DNA of 64,000 nucleotides from Thermoplasmatales archaeon (GTDB lineage: Archaea > Thermoplasmatota > Thermoplasmata > Thermoplasmatales > GCA-001856825), in assembly GCA_026127935.1 (NCBI GenBank), contig JAJSLL010000006.1, positions 1 to 64,000 on the forward strand, given 5' to 3'. Position numbers and translations under genes: made by a program. How positions within the stretch are numbered: the stretch's first letter is position 1; every line of letters starts with the position of its first letter. Under the pieces are notes generated by a model. That model did no database searches. It worked only from the letters and a program-made list of their open reading frames with translations, and was not told where the DNA came from. Below, one piece after another: positions 26,100 through 35,227 of the stretch.

Positions 26100-27374
26100 T
26101 CACAAGCTGCTTTCGATCAATTTTGAAGCGGTTGTAAATTTGCCCTCCCAGATATCGTCAAACAGTTCTGACAAGTTTTCTTCGGTGAGTCTTCTTGGGT
26201 TGTAGATGGGAAGGTTGTAGATGTACTGCCTCTGGTTGAACACATAATCAAACATGTCTGTGAGCCTGTCTTTTCCGAACTTAGATGCATTCTTCAGAGC
26301 GACAGGCATCTCGAGGCCCTTCATCATAGATACAACTGAATTTATAGCATTAGATGCCGCTTCTAAATCAGAAAGACCGTATGTGTCCACCCCAAAAGCC
26401 TCCGCAATTGGTCTGAGTCTTGGAGCCACCAGTGGGAGATTGAAGTCCATTGCGTGGGGTAGCATTATCGCACAGGCAAATCCGTGAGGAATGCCGAACC
26501 TAGGTCCCAGAGCTTCGGACATACAGTGACCTATCGTAGCTGGTCCACCAACCCATGGGAATGCGATTACCCATCCACCCATCATCGCTGCGAAAGACAT
26601 GTTCACTCTAGCTTCCTCATCATTGCCATTATTGTAAGCCCTGATAAGATATTTCGAGATCAGGTGCACCCCCTGTTGGATCATTCCATCCGAAACTGGG
26701 TTAGGCATGTTCGTCAATACCCCTTCGATCAAGTGACTCAACGCGTCCATGCCCGTATTTCTAGTAGCATTCGGTGGTAATGTGTAAGTGAGCGATGGAT
26801 CCACCAGGGAGACATTAGCTGTCACCTTCGAACTAGTTATCCATGTCTTGTATCCGGCTTCCGTAACCACAAGGGTGTTGGAAGACTCACTCCCAGTCCC
26901 AGCGGTCGTCGATAGCAGGATCTTTCTCGCTCCAGCCTTCACGACTTTATCAGACCACGGATCTGGAGGAAGTGCATAGTAGTTCTTTGGATCCCCTTCA
27001 TTTGTGACCATTATTGACATTAGTTTTGTCATGTCCAGCACGCTACCTCCACCTACCCCCACGTACAGGTCAGGCTTGTCTTTACGTGCCGAGTTCACAA
27101 GATCTCTAGTCATCTCTGTGGTTGGTTCGCCGATCGGTATCAGCAGCTCCTCATATTTCAGTCCGGCAGATTTCAAGGATGCTCCTATTTTTTCAAGGGC
27201 ACCTGTTTTAGCGACCACTTCGTCACTCACCAGGACGGTCTTCTTAGGATCGATCTCCTTCACTAGTCCTGGCAAACTATTCTGGGAAGTTCCCACACCG
27301 AAAACTACCCTAGGTGGGTTGCCAAAGTCCAGATTTGTATTCAACTTCAACGGATTAAATGTATCAGAATTCAT
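26100..27374 (-). CDS. Iron-containing alcohol dehydrogenase
   Basis: The 424-residue protein belongs to the Fe-ADH family. It has the NAD-binding G-G-G-S-V-L-D near residue 103, the T-T-A-G-T-G-S-E motif near residue 155, and metal ligands in N-T-G-M-D-A-L-S-H and G-I-P-H-G-F-A-C-A-I-M-L-P-H. It should reduce an aldehyde or oxidise a primary alcohol. It lies 10 bp downstream of an aldehyde dehydrogenase gene on the same strand, so the two probably interconvert an alcohol, its aldehyde and the acid. Confidence 0.93.
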   Translation of the reverse strand: MNSDTFNPLKLNTNLDFGNPPRVVFGVGTSQNSLPGLVKEIDPKKTVLVSDEVVAKTGALEKIGASLKSAGLKYEELLIPIGEPTTEMTRDLVNSARKDKPDLYVGVGGGSVLDMTKLMSIMVTNEGDPKNYYALPPDPWSDKVVKAGARKILLSTTAGTGSESSNTLVVTEAGYKTWITSSKVTANVSLVDPSLTYTLPPNATRNTGMDALSHLIEGVLTNMPNPVSDGMIQQGVHLISKYLIRAYNNGNDEEARVNMSFAAMMGGWVIAFPWVGGPATIGHCMSEALGPRFGIPHGFACAIMLPHAMDFNLPLVAPRLRPIAEAFGVDTYGLSDLEAASNAINSVVSMMKGLEMPVALKNASKFGKDRLTDMFDYVFNQRQYIYNLPIYNPRRLTEENLSELFDDIWEGKFTTASKLIESSL

Positions 27375-27384
27375 ATTTTATCAC

Positions 27385-28878
27385 CTACTGTCCTCCATAT
27401 ATCTGGGAGTACCAGCTCTTCCTCACTTTACCTGTAAGGTCGAAATATACATGTTTGATGTAGGTAAACTCTTCAAGACTGTATGCGGAAAGAGACGCTC
27501 CATGACCGCTTTGTTTGTACCCTGCCCACGGCATCTCGGATGGAACAGTCACATGCTCGTTTACCCAGACGGTCCCGAATCGCAGATCCTTAACAGCGTT
27601 CATTGCCGTCGTAACGTTCCTTGTCCAAACTGAAGATCCAAGTCCGTAAATCACATCGTTGCTCTTGGTGATGGCATCATCGTACGTTGAGAACGGTAGC
27701 ACACTGAAGACTGGTCCAAATATTTCCTCCTGAACGATAGTCGATTGTTGATTTTCCGTAGAGATTATGGCAGGGTTCAGATAGAATCCCTTTTCCATTC
27801 CCTTAATCTTGGGTCTATCTCCCCCCTCCAGAAGCTTTCCCCCTTGTTCGAGACCTTTCTTTATGTACCATTCTACCCTATCCCGCTGTGAGCTCGATAC
27901 GAGAGGCCCCACATCCGTTTTAGGATCCATTGGATTTCCTACTTTCACTCTCTTCATCTTCTCTATCAGTCGCTTCGTGAACTTGTCCTTGACAGACTCC
28001 TGCACATAATATCTCGTGGAGTTTGCACAGTCCTCTCCATTGTTTACCAAGCCTCCAACGATTGCACTCTCCGTTGCCGCTTCAAGGTCCGCATCTTCGA
28101 AGACTATGAACGGTGCCTTCCCACCGAGTTCGACTGACACTTTTTTGAGGGTTGAAGATCCCAGTTCGTGCAGTTTCTTACCAACTTCCGTGCTACCCGT
28201 GAATGCAATCATGTCCACATTCTTGTTCCTTGCAATTGCTTCTCCTACTCGTCCACCCGGTCCAGTGATTACGTTGAAAACGCCCTTCGGAACTCCTGCC
28301 TTTTCCACCATATTTGCAAGCTCCAGCGTAGTCAGTGGCGTATAGCTTGCAGGCTTAACAATGACGCTGTTCCCCATTGCAAGTGCCGGGAACGCTCTCC
28401 AAATCACCATCATCAATGGATAGTTCCACGGAGTTATGACTCCGACCACTCCTATCGCTTCCCTCCGGATTGCGCTGGTTCCTTCCGCCACATATTCACC
28501 CATCGCTTTACCCTTTAGTACTCTCGCTGCCCCTGCGAGGAAGCGTATGTTGTCCACTGTGTAGGGAAGGTCGTACCCTATTGTCTGCTTTATTGATTTC
28601 CCTGAGATCCTTGTCTCTAGCTTCGCAAGCTCCTCAGTCCTCTCTTCTATCATGGAAGCTACCTTGAGAAGAACTGTTGACCTCTCTCCGGGACTGATCT
28701 TGCTCCAAGATCCTGCATCAAAAGATATCCTGGCTGATTCTGCTGCAAAGGCAACATCGTCATCGGTCGCACTTGGCACTTCTGCAATACTAAGTCCCGT
28801 AGCAGGATTTAGGACAGGAATATTCTCCCCACTGGAAGAATCTTTCCACTCGCCATTAACAAACATTTGATAGGTCAT
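27385..28878 (-). CDS. NAD(P)-dependent aldehyde dehydrogenase
   Basis: The frame opens at 28902, but the Met at 28878 begins the conserved segment M-T-Y-Q-M-F-V-N-G-E-W. Family signs are F-T-G-S-T-E-V-G-K, the general base Glu in V-E-L-G-G-K-A-P and the nucleophilic Cys in N-N-G-E-D-C-A-N. The full ALDH fold length is present (about 497 residues). The substrate could be an aliphatic, betaine-type or aminoaldehyde. It forms a two-gene unit with the iron alcohol dehydrogenase downstream. Confidence 0.93.
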   Translation of the reverse strand: MTYQMFVNGEWKDSSSGENIPVLNPATGLSIAEVPSATDDDVAFAAESARISFDAGSWSKISPGERSTVLLKVASMIEERTEELAKLETRISGKSIKQTIGYDLPYTVDNIRFLAGAARVLKGKAMGEYVAEGTSAIRREAIGVVGVITPWNYPLMMVIWRAFPALAMGNSVIVKPASYTPLTTLELANMVEKAGVPKGVFNVITGPGGRVGEAIARNKNVDMIAFTGSTEVGKKLHELGSSTLKKVSVELGGKAPFIVFEDADLEAATESAIVGGLVNNGEDCANSTRYYVQESVKDKFTKRLIEKMKRVKVGNPMDPKTDVGPLVSSSQRDRVEWYIKKGLEQGGKLLEGGDRPKIKGMEKGFYLNPAIISTENQQSTIVQEEIFGPVFSVLPFSTYDDAITKSNDVIYGLGSSVWTRNVTTAMNAVKDLRFGTVWVNEHVTVPSEMPWAGYKQSGHGASLSAYSLEEFTYIKHVYFDLTGKVRKSWYSQIYGGQ

Positions 28879-29195
28879 ACTACCACTCAAATAGGAATGC
28901 ATTTTCGTCTACATAACGGTTTGGAAATCTGATGCTACAGCCATTTTCTTGGGGTTTTAAAGTCCGTGCTAAAGAGGAAAAAAAGAAATCTAATTTTCGT
29001 TTAGAAGTTAGAGACATTAACAAGAAGGGATCCCTCAACGTTCGCGCCTATCTCTTGTCGGGACTCCTTAAATATATGCGATTAAATAGATGGCCACGCA
29101 TTTCCCAGCCACCTATCTTTTGTTGATCACTTTTATTACAAAAAGTGTGCAAAATTCCATGGAAATACTGTTTGGGTTCTAAACCAAACTCGAAA

Positions 29196-29270
29196 AGCCA
29201 CCGACGGGATTTGAACCCGTGACCTCGTGCTTACCAAGCACGCGCACGTACCAGGCTGTGCTACGGTGGC
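29196..29270 (-). tRNA. tRNA-Thr (anticodon GGT)
   Basis: The 75 nt minus-strand cloverleaf has acceptor stem GCCACCG with its complement, an anticodon stem C-G-T-G-C/G-C-A-C-G around loop T-T-G-G-T-A-A (anticodon GGT, codon ACC) and T-loop G-T-T-C-A-A-A-T-C. CCA is not encoded. A TATA-like A-T-T-T-T-A-A-G lies about 30 nt upstream (29297-29305). Confidence 0.95.
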
Positions 29271-29406
29271 ATTTTCACTCGTTATGATTACATCCTTAAA
29301 ATTCTTTGTTCAAATTTCAAAATTTGATCTTAAGTTTAGCACTCTCCAAAGTTTACTTAGATAAAAGAGTCGAAACAGTAAATAGATTTAAACGGCTCTC
29401 GGAACG

Positions 29407-30696
29407 ATGTCAGACTATGATGCCATAGTTGTCGGGGCAGGGAATGCTGGCTCTGCTGCAGCTATCACGATGGCTAGCAAAGGGCTGAGCGTACTGCTGG
29501 TTGACCGTTCGGATCCTCCCGGAACAAAGAATCTCTCAGGAGGAGTTCTTTGGGGGAATGACCTAGCTAAAATTCTGCCTAAGTGGCAAAGCGAAGCTCC
29601 ACTTGAACGATTTATTCAAGACAAAAAGATAGGATTTCTAACTGAAAAATCATCCATAATAATAGATTTCAAGACCAAGGTTTTCGAAGAAAACAAGGTT
29701 GGACACACAGTATTGCGCTCAAAATTTGACCCATGGCTTGCAAAGAAGGCAAAAGAAGCGGGTGCAACGGTAATTCCAGGTATAACGGTAGAATCGCTTG
29801 TTAAGAAGGATGGAAAGATAATCGGGGTGGAAGAATCGGGAGATGCGGTTACGTCCAATGTTGTTATTCTCGCTGAAGGAATCAATCCGAGACTCGCGAT
29901 CGAGGCTGGGCTCAGACCACCGCTTCAGGACTGGGAAGTTTCAGTAGGTGTAAAAGAGATCATAAAACTCAGTCCTCAAAAGATAGAGGACAGATTCAAC
30001 CTGAGCTCAACATCAGGATTGGCCTCCGAATACATCCTGGGGAATCTGGGAGAACTGAATGCAGGAGCATTCTTCTATACGAATAAAGACAGCATTTCCC
30101 TCGGCATCGTGGCACCGATGGAACGACTGAGAGAGAATGGGGTCACACACACCTATGACATCATAGAACAATTCAAGGAGCACCCATCAATTGCACCCCT
30201 CATCGACGGAGGAACTGTCGCAGAATATGGGGCTCACATGATTCCCGAAGGGGGGCTGGAGATGGTTCCACAGCTCTTCGGCGACGGATATATGATAGTT
30301 GGGGACTCTGCTGGATTTGGGTTCAGCAATGGACTCGTACTGCAGGGTATGAACTATGCATTCCTTTCTGGAATCTTCGCAGGAGAAGCTGCAGTTGAGG
30401 CGAAGTCTAGAAATGATTTTTCCTCAAGTTCTCTGTCAACTTACAAACGGAAACTGGACAACAGTTATGTTCTCAAGGACCTGAGAACATTCAAGGACTT
30501 AAGGAAGGTAACCAATAACAAGAGCATGTATACCACCTATCCAAAGATGCTTGAGAGCATTCTCCTCGAGATGTTATGGGAGAGGGGACAGCCGAAGAAA
30601 AAAGTCAGGGAGATACTCGGATCGTGTGCCGCAGACTTGAATGTTGGTAAGCTGAAAACGGCCACTGATTTCTATTATATGTACAGGAGGATGTGA
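29407..30696 (+). CDS. fixC: FixC-like FAD-dependent oxidoreductase (ETF:quinone oxidoreductase family)
   Basis: The 429-residue protein begins with the dinucleotide fold V-V-G-A-G-N-A-G-S-A-A-A and ends its FAD domain with G-D-S-A-G-F near residue 300, as in FixC and ETF:quinone oxidoreductase. It carries no iron-sulfur cluster itself; that is supplied by the FixX gene overlapping its stop by 4 bp. It takes electrons from ETF and passes them to a membrane quinone. The four genes to 32824 form one operon with almost no spacing. Confidence 0.94.
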   Translation: MSDYDAIVVGAGNAGSAAAITMASKGLSVLLVDRSDPPGTKNLSGGVLWGNDLAKILPKWQSEAPLERFIQDKKIGFLTEKSSIIIDFKTKVFEENKVGHTVLRSKFDPWLAKKAKEAGATVIPGITVESLVKKDGKIIGVEESGDAVTSNVVILAEGINPRLAIEAGLRPPLQDWEVSVGVKEIIKLSPQKIEDRFNLSSTSGLASEYILGNLGELNAGAFFYTNKDSISLGIVAPMERLRENGVTHTYDIIEQFKEHPSIAPLIDGGTVAEYGAHMIPEGGLEMVPQLFGDGYMIVGDSAGFGFSNGLVLQGMNYAFLSGIFAGEAAVEAKSRNDFSSSSLSTYKRKLDNSYVLKDLRTFKDLRKVTNNKSMYTTYPKMLESILLEMLWERGQPKKKVREILGSCAADLNVGKLKTATDFYYMYRRM

Positions 30697-30971
30697 TCTT
30701 GGACATAAAGGAAAGACTTGGAAAAACAAAGTATGACATTGACAAGTCATATGCCCACATAACGGTGGACGACAGGATATGCGAGAAGTGTCCTCACCAC
30801 TTCTGTGTTATGGCGTGTCCAGCCCAGTGCTACACTATGCAAGACGGGAAACTCAATTTCCAGTATGAAGACTGTGTAGAATGCGGAACGTGTTCCATCG
30901 CTTGCGATCAGGGCTCGGTGAAATGGAACTTCCCCAAGGCGGGAAAAGGTGTCATTTACAAGTATGGGTGA
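30693..30971 (+). CDS. fixX: FixX-like ferredoxin
   Basis: The 92-residue protein has the FixX cysteine pattern: C-x2-C-P-H-H-F-C and C-P-A-Q-C in the first half, and C-V-E-C-G-T-C-S-I-A-C in the second. The start is a GTG at 30693 that overlaps the fixC stop by 4 bp. It supplies the iron-sulfur cluster that works with FixC. Confidence 0.93.
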   Translation: MILDIKERLGKTKYDIDKSYAHITVDDRICEKCPHHFCVMACPAQCYTMQDGKLNFQYEDCVECGTCSIACDQGSVKWNFPKAGKGVIYKYG

Positions 30972-30977
30972 TGTAAA

Positions 30978-31760
30978 ATGTTAAAAATAGCAGTTATGAT
31001 AAAACAAGTTCCTGACAGCCAGGATATAAGCATTGATCCCGTCACAAAAACGTTAAACAGGAGCATGGCGAGGAACGTGGTCAATCCTCCGGACGTCAAT
31101 GCAACGGAGGCAGCGATACAGCTCAAGGACAAGTATGGAGGGGAGATCACAGTTATTACGATGGGCCCTCCCATGGCAGATACGGCTCTACTTCAACTGA
31201 TGGGAATGGGAGCTGACAATGGAGTTCTTGTCACAGACAGGGTGTTTGCTGGTGCAGATACCTGGCCAACTGGATTCACATTGGCCTCGGTAGCAGATTT
31301 TCTTGGAGGGTTTGATGTAATTTTCTGTGGGGAAGAGACAACGGACTCATCCACAGGTCACGTAGGACCCGGAATAGCTGAGTTCCTGGGTTATGAACAG
31401 GCTACATATGTTCACAAAGTGGAATATGAGAATGGATTCTTGATAGTTGTAAGGGATATCGAAGGTGCTGAGGAAACAATAAAAATAGGTACTCCAGCAG
31501 TCCTAACAATAACACTCAATGCAAACGAGCCGAGAAACCCCACACTGAAGAGGAAGATTGATGCCTACAAAAAGGGTATCAGGCTCGTTACCAACAAGGA
31601 ACTCCGGCTCGATCCCGCGTGCATAGGGTTGAAGGGATCTCCAACTATTGTGAAGGACATGAAGACAGTCCCTGACCCAATCAAGAATCCTTCGAAACCC
31701 ACGATTGAGGAGTTGGACAAGGTTGTCTCCGTGCTGATTGAAAAGGGGGTCGTGAAATGA
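30978..31760 (+). CDS. etfB: Electron transfer flavoprotein beta subunit (FixA)
   Basis: The 260-residue protein matches EtfB/FixA. It has K-Q-V-P-D-S near the N terminus, the N-P-x-D-x-N-A-x-E-A-A segment, V-I-T-M-G-P-P and the C-E-E-T-T-D-S-S-T-G-H-V-G-P region that contacts nucleotide. It binds AMP or NAD(H) depending on the ETF group. Its stop overlaps the start of etfA by 4 bp. Confidence 0.95.
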   Translation: MLKIAVMIKQVPDSQDISIDPVTKTLNRSMARNVVNPPDVNATEAAIQLKDKYGGEITVITMGPPMADTALLQLMGMGADNGVLVTDRVFAGADTWPTGFTLASVADFLGGFDVIFCGEETTDSSTGHVGPGIAEFLGYEQATYVHKVEYENGFLIVVRDIEGAEETIKIGTPAVLTITLNANEPRNPTLKRKIDAYKKGIRLVTNKELRLDPACIGLKGSPTIVKDMKTVPDPIKNPSKPTIEELDKVVSVLIEKGVVK

Positions 31761-32824
31761 TAGATCATAAGTGTGCCACAGCACCTGCAAATGTCGAGAT
31801 TTACAAAGATCTGTGGATATGGATGGAACAGAACGATGGGGAACTTTCGAGAGTTGCCCTCGAGATGGCAGGTATTGGTCGAAGGCTGGCAGATAAGTAC
31901 AACGAAAAACTCGTGGGGGTACTGATTGCGGACGAAGAAGGGGAGAAGATGGCTCTGCAAGCAATAGAATACGGGGTGGACAAGGTCATATATGCAAAGA
32001 ATCCCGTTTACAGACATTACAGGACAAGGCCTTATGTGGACATGTTAGCCTCTCTGATATTGGACAAGAAGCCAAATTATTTTATCATAGGAGCAACGCA
32101 CAACGGGAGAGACCTTGCTTCAAGGATTGCAGTCAGGGTCAACACGGGCATTACTGCTGACTGCACAGAGATAGACATAGATCCATCTAAGAAGTTGCTG
32201 GAGGCAAGGAGGCCAGCATTTGGGGGTGCCATACTAGCGAACATACTATGCAGCAGGCACAGACCACAGATGGCAAGTGCGAGACCCGGTATCTTCAAAC
32301 CGGTTGACAGGATGGTTGGAAGGAAGGGGGAGATAGAGAGAATAGAGAGCAGATTGAAGGAAGAGGAAGTGGTGACAAAACTCCTCCACACTGTCTCAAG
32401 AGAGGAAGTTGACATTACGACTGCTGAGGTTGTAGTTTGTGGAGGTATGGGACTCGGCAAGAAAGAGGGATTCAAGATGCTCGAGGAACTAGCCAATGAG
32501 CTAGGGGGAATAGTTGCTGCTTCGAGGCCGACCGTGGATGCAGGATGGATCACAAGAGACAGGCAGGTCGGACAGACAGGTAAGACCGTTCATCCTAAAC
32601 TCTATGTAGCAGTTGGAGTCTCAGGTGCAATTCAGCACGTAGCTGGCATGAAGGCATCGGACTACATAATATCAATCAACAAGGATGCAGCTGCTCCAAT
32701 CATTAAGTATTCAGACGTCGCACTAATCGGTGACGCTTACGATATCGTTCCGAAACTAATCGATAGCATAAGAAAGGGAAAGCAACAGCTGCGAGAGGGA
32801 AAAATAACAGTACCTAAGAATTAA
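31757..32824 (+). CDS. etfA: Electron transfer flavoprotein alpha subunit (FixB)
   Basis: The 355-residue protein has the EtfA FAD-binding C terminus: V-G-Q-T-G-K-T-V-x-P-K-L-Y-V-A, V-S-G-A-I-Q-H-V-A-G-M and I-N-K-D-A-A-A-P-I. With EtfB it carries electrons from dehydrogenases to the FixC/FixX pair encoded just upstream. It is the last gene of the fixCX-etfBA operon. Confidence 0.95.
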   Translation: MIDHKCATAPANVEIYKDLWIWMEQNDGELSRVALEMAGIGRRLADKYNEKLVGVLIADEEGEKMALQAIEYGVDKVIYAKNPVYRHYRTRPYVDMLASLILDKKPNYFIIGATHNGRDLASRIAVRVNTGITADCTEIDIDPSKKLLEARRPAFGGAILANILCSRHRPQMASARPGIFKPVDRMVGRKGEIERIESRLKEEEVVTKLLHTVSREEVDITTAEVVVCGGMGLGKKEGFKMLEELANELGGIVAASRPTVDAGWITRDRQVGQTGKTVHPKLYVAVGVSGAIQHVAGMKASDYIISINKDAAAPIIKYSDVALIGDAYDIVPKLIDSIRKGKQQLREGKITVPKN

Positions 32825-32920
32825 ACGAGGAGAAGCGACTTTCACGTTGTTGTTTCTGACAACCGATATATCAAAGGTACCATTGCTGAAATACGAGGCA
32901 CATTTCAGTTAACTCAATTA

Positions 32921-33519
32921 TTGGACTATTTCGAAATCTGGTCGCTGAGTATGGTCCTTTCTACTGGTGGCCAGCGAACGATCCAATAGAGGTCATCGAA
33001 GGAGCCATTCTGACTCAGAACACGAGCTGGAAAAATGCAGAAAAAGCTATGAGAGACCTGAGGGGCAAAACTATACCTGAGATTCTCAGTAATCCGCAAC
33101 TCAAAGAGTCAATTCGCCATGCGGGTTTCTATACTAGGAAGGAGAGATACCTGAAGGAAGTACTGAGGTATTGCCAATCCAAGATTGAGAGCCTTTCTCT
33201 CCCAAATGATACCAGGGAGGAACTACTTGATTTGAACGGAATCGGTCGAGAAACTGCGGATAGCATTGCATTGTATGCTTTCAATCAGAGAACCATTCCT
33301 ATAGACGCTTATACGCTCAGGCTTTTCAACAGGTTCTTTGGAACCATGTACTCGATGCGAAATTACGACAATCTTAGGCGGTCACTCAGCATAACATTCA
33401 ATCAAGAACAGTTGATGGAGTTTCACGCCCTGATAGTTGAACACAGCAAGAAGATGTGCAGGAAAATACCCAGGTGTGAAGAATGCTTTCTCAGAAAGAG
33501 GTGCAAAAAGAAATTGTGA
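32921..33519 (+). CDS. HhH-GPD DNA glycosylase (COG2231, MagIII-like); 5' end with apparent frameshift
   Basis: Conserved coding sequence begins before the first in-frame ATG at 33049: the frame upstream reads V-A-E-Y-G-P-F-Y-W-W-P, then G-A-I-L-T-Q-N-T-S-W, the standard start of this family. No ATG, GTG or TTG precedes it in frame. One frame over, 32906-32938 reads Q-L-T-Q-L-L-D-Y-F-E-I, which would join perfectly if one base were missing near 32937-32940. The helix-hairpin-helix is L-N-G-I-G-R-E-T-A with Glu where bifunctional enzymes have Lys, and the catalytic Asp is in P-I-D-A-Y-T. A C-x5-C-x2-C-x5-C cluster ends the protein. It is a monofunctional alkyl-base glycosylase by family resemblance. 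Confidence 0.75.
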
Positions 33520-33539
33520 TTAGACCTAACTTAGAAATA

Positions 33540-34763
33540 TCAATTTACAGTTCCGCTGCCTATCAGTCTCCATCTGTTCTGAATCTTCCTACTGATAGCT
33601 ACGTTCTGTCCTGGTAGTGCTATGACTGGATACCTCAAATCTCCTTCCATGACATCTCCTTTTGAATACGTGACTAGTGCAACGGTAACAGCAGTTGCAA
33701 CATTCAAGAGAAGAGTCTCGCCCTTGATTATTCTTTCAACATTGAGTTCTTCAGAACTCCCTACGACCTTGCTCAGAATGCTTGTTTTAAGGGAAATTTT
33801 GAAGACAGGTTTTGGCAGAGATCCTTTGAGTCCTACCACCATCCCCACAAGGCTATCACCTTTGGTCAGGAATGGATCTAGATTCGTACCCATGCCTACA
33901 AGTCCACCGGGTCCTTTCTCATTGAGCGTGATGCTACCAGATATGATCGAAGAGATCTGCGTGTGAATTTGGGTCCAGCTTTTCTTTCCTCCCTTTGTGA
34001 CCGCTATTCCAGGCGAAATCTCAACCTCGTCGTTTGGTTTGAACTTCCCAGAAGTTATCGAGCCACCTATGACTCCACCGTGCAAGTCCTCGGGTTTTGT
34101 TCCCGGTTTGTTGACATCGAAGCTCCTAGCAATGTACATCATCGGGTTCCCATCTGTTTCGAATTTTCGAGTTGGGATTGTTTTTTCTATAGCATTCAGC
34201 AGTGAGTCCAGGTTAGCGTTATCAAGGGCGCTCATAGGGATAATCGGCGCGTTCTCCGCCACCGTGCCCTTGACGAACTCCTTGATTTCTTTGTAGCTCT
34301 CAACCGCCTTTTCCTCTGTAACAAGATCGATCTTGTTCTGGACAATAACTATGTTCTTTATTCCGAGGAAGTTCAATGCCATGAGATGCTCCCTGGTCTG
34401 GGGTTTCGGGCATTTTTCGTTTGCAGCAATGACCATGATTGCACCGTCCATAAGTGCAGCTCCTGAAAGCATCGTCGCCATGAGGCTCTCGTGTCCCGGG
34501 GAATCAACAAAACTTACGACTCTCTCCAAGACCGCTCCCTTTCCGCATTCAGATGCGTTGTTGGAGTACCTCGTCGGGAACCCTTCTGGGCATCTGTACA
34601 CCGGAGCATCAGCATAACCGAGTTTGATGGAGATTCCTCTCTTTATTTCCTCAGAAAAATAATCTGTCTTCACTCCAGTCAGGAGTTTTGTAAGGGTACT
34701 TTTGCCATGGTCCACATGGCCAACCATTCCGATATTGACTTCAGGTGGTCTTGGCAGCTTCAT
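33540..34763 (-). CDS. eif2g: Translation initiation factor aIF2 gamma subunit
   Basis: The 407-residue GTPase has G-H-V-D-H-G-K-S-T (P-loop), D-S-P-G-H-E-S and N-K-I-D, with domains II and III filling the C-terminal half. A knuckle-like cysteine pair flanks a loop near residue 55-75 (Y-R-C-P-E, S-E-C-G-K). It delivers initiator tRNA to the small ribosomal subunit. Its ATG lies inside the last 23 bp of the S6e gene, so the two are translationally coupled. Confidence 0.97.
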   Translation of the reverse strand: MKLPRPPEVNIGMVGHVDHGKSTLTKLLTGVKTDYFSEEIKRGISIKLGYADAPVYRCPEGFPTRYSNNASECGKGAVLERVVSFVDSPGHESLMATMLSGAALMDGAIMVIAANEKCPKPQTREHLMALNFLGIKNIVIVQNKIDLVTEEKAVESYKEIKEFVKGTVAENAPIIPMSALDNANLDSLLNAIEKTIPTRKFETDGNPMMYIARSFDVNKPGTKPEDLHGGVIGGSITSGKFKPNDEVEISPGIAVTKGGKKSWTQIHTQISSIISGSITLNEKGPGGLVGMGTNLDPFLTKGDSLVGMVVGLKGSLPKPVFKISLKTSILSKVVGSSEELNVERIIKGETLLLNVATAVTVALVTYSKGDVMEGDLRYPVIALPGQNVAISRKIQNRWRLIGSGTVN

Positions 34764-35133
34764 TCGTTTCTCCCTTAGACTCTTCTATCTTTCCCTCTAC
34801 TACCAAGAAGTTGATCTGAGAAATATCCTCTCCAACGGTATTTCCTCTTATGTTCTTCTTTTTTCTAAGCCCATCCCTCTTCGGATGGAATCCAACTCCT
34901 CCGGTAAGCAGAACCCTCTTTCTCCTCATTCCGGGGAAATCGTTTCTCATTGGGAATCCGTCCTTATCGCTTCCGCCTGTTATCTTGATCTTTGTGTTGC
35001 TAAAACCCAACAAAGATCCGTCGAGCACTTCTCCTATTTTCTTCCCGTACAGGGCACTCTGCCTATCCTCAGGTACTTCCAGTTGTCTCGTCTTCCCGTC
35101 AGAGGTAGAGATTACAGCCCTTATGGTAACCAT
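34741..35133 (-). CDS. rps6e: Ribosomal protein S6e
   Basis: The 130-residue protein matches S6e: I-G-x-x-x-D-G-S-L-L-G-F near residue 33, I-x-G-G-S-D-K-D-G-F-P-M, and R-K-R-V-L-L-x-G-G-V-G-F. The C-terminal tail (about 18 residues, acidic and then Ala/Thr) is specific to this lineage and overlaps the start of aIF2 gamma. S6e and aIF2 gamma are neighbours in many archaea. Confidence 0.97.
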   Translation of the reverse strand: MVTIRAVISTSDGKTRQLEVPEDRQSALYGKKIGEVLDGSLLGFSNTKIKITGGSDKDGFPMRNDFPGMRRKRVLLTGGVGFHPKRDGLRKKKNIRGNTVGEDISQINFLVVEGKIEESKGETNEAAKTT

Positions 35134-35227
35134 TACTTATATCACCGTTAAGGTCGATAGTTTGACGAATCATAAAAAGTTCTCGGTGAGTTTACTTAAT
35201 GTAGTACATACAGTGACAGCATCCCGT

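Noticed and set aside
28932..29126. 64-residue frame between the aldehyde dehydrogenase and tRNA-Thr genes
   Set aside because: Random-looking composition and no promoter at the right distance. The stretch more likely holds the promoter of the dehydrogenase.
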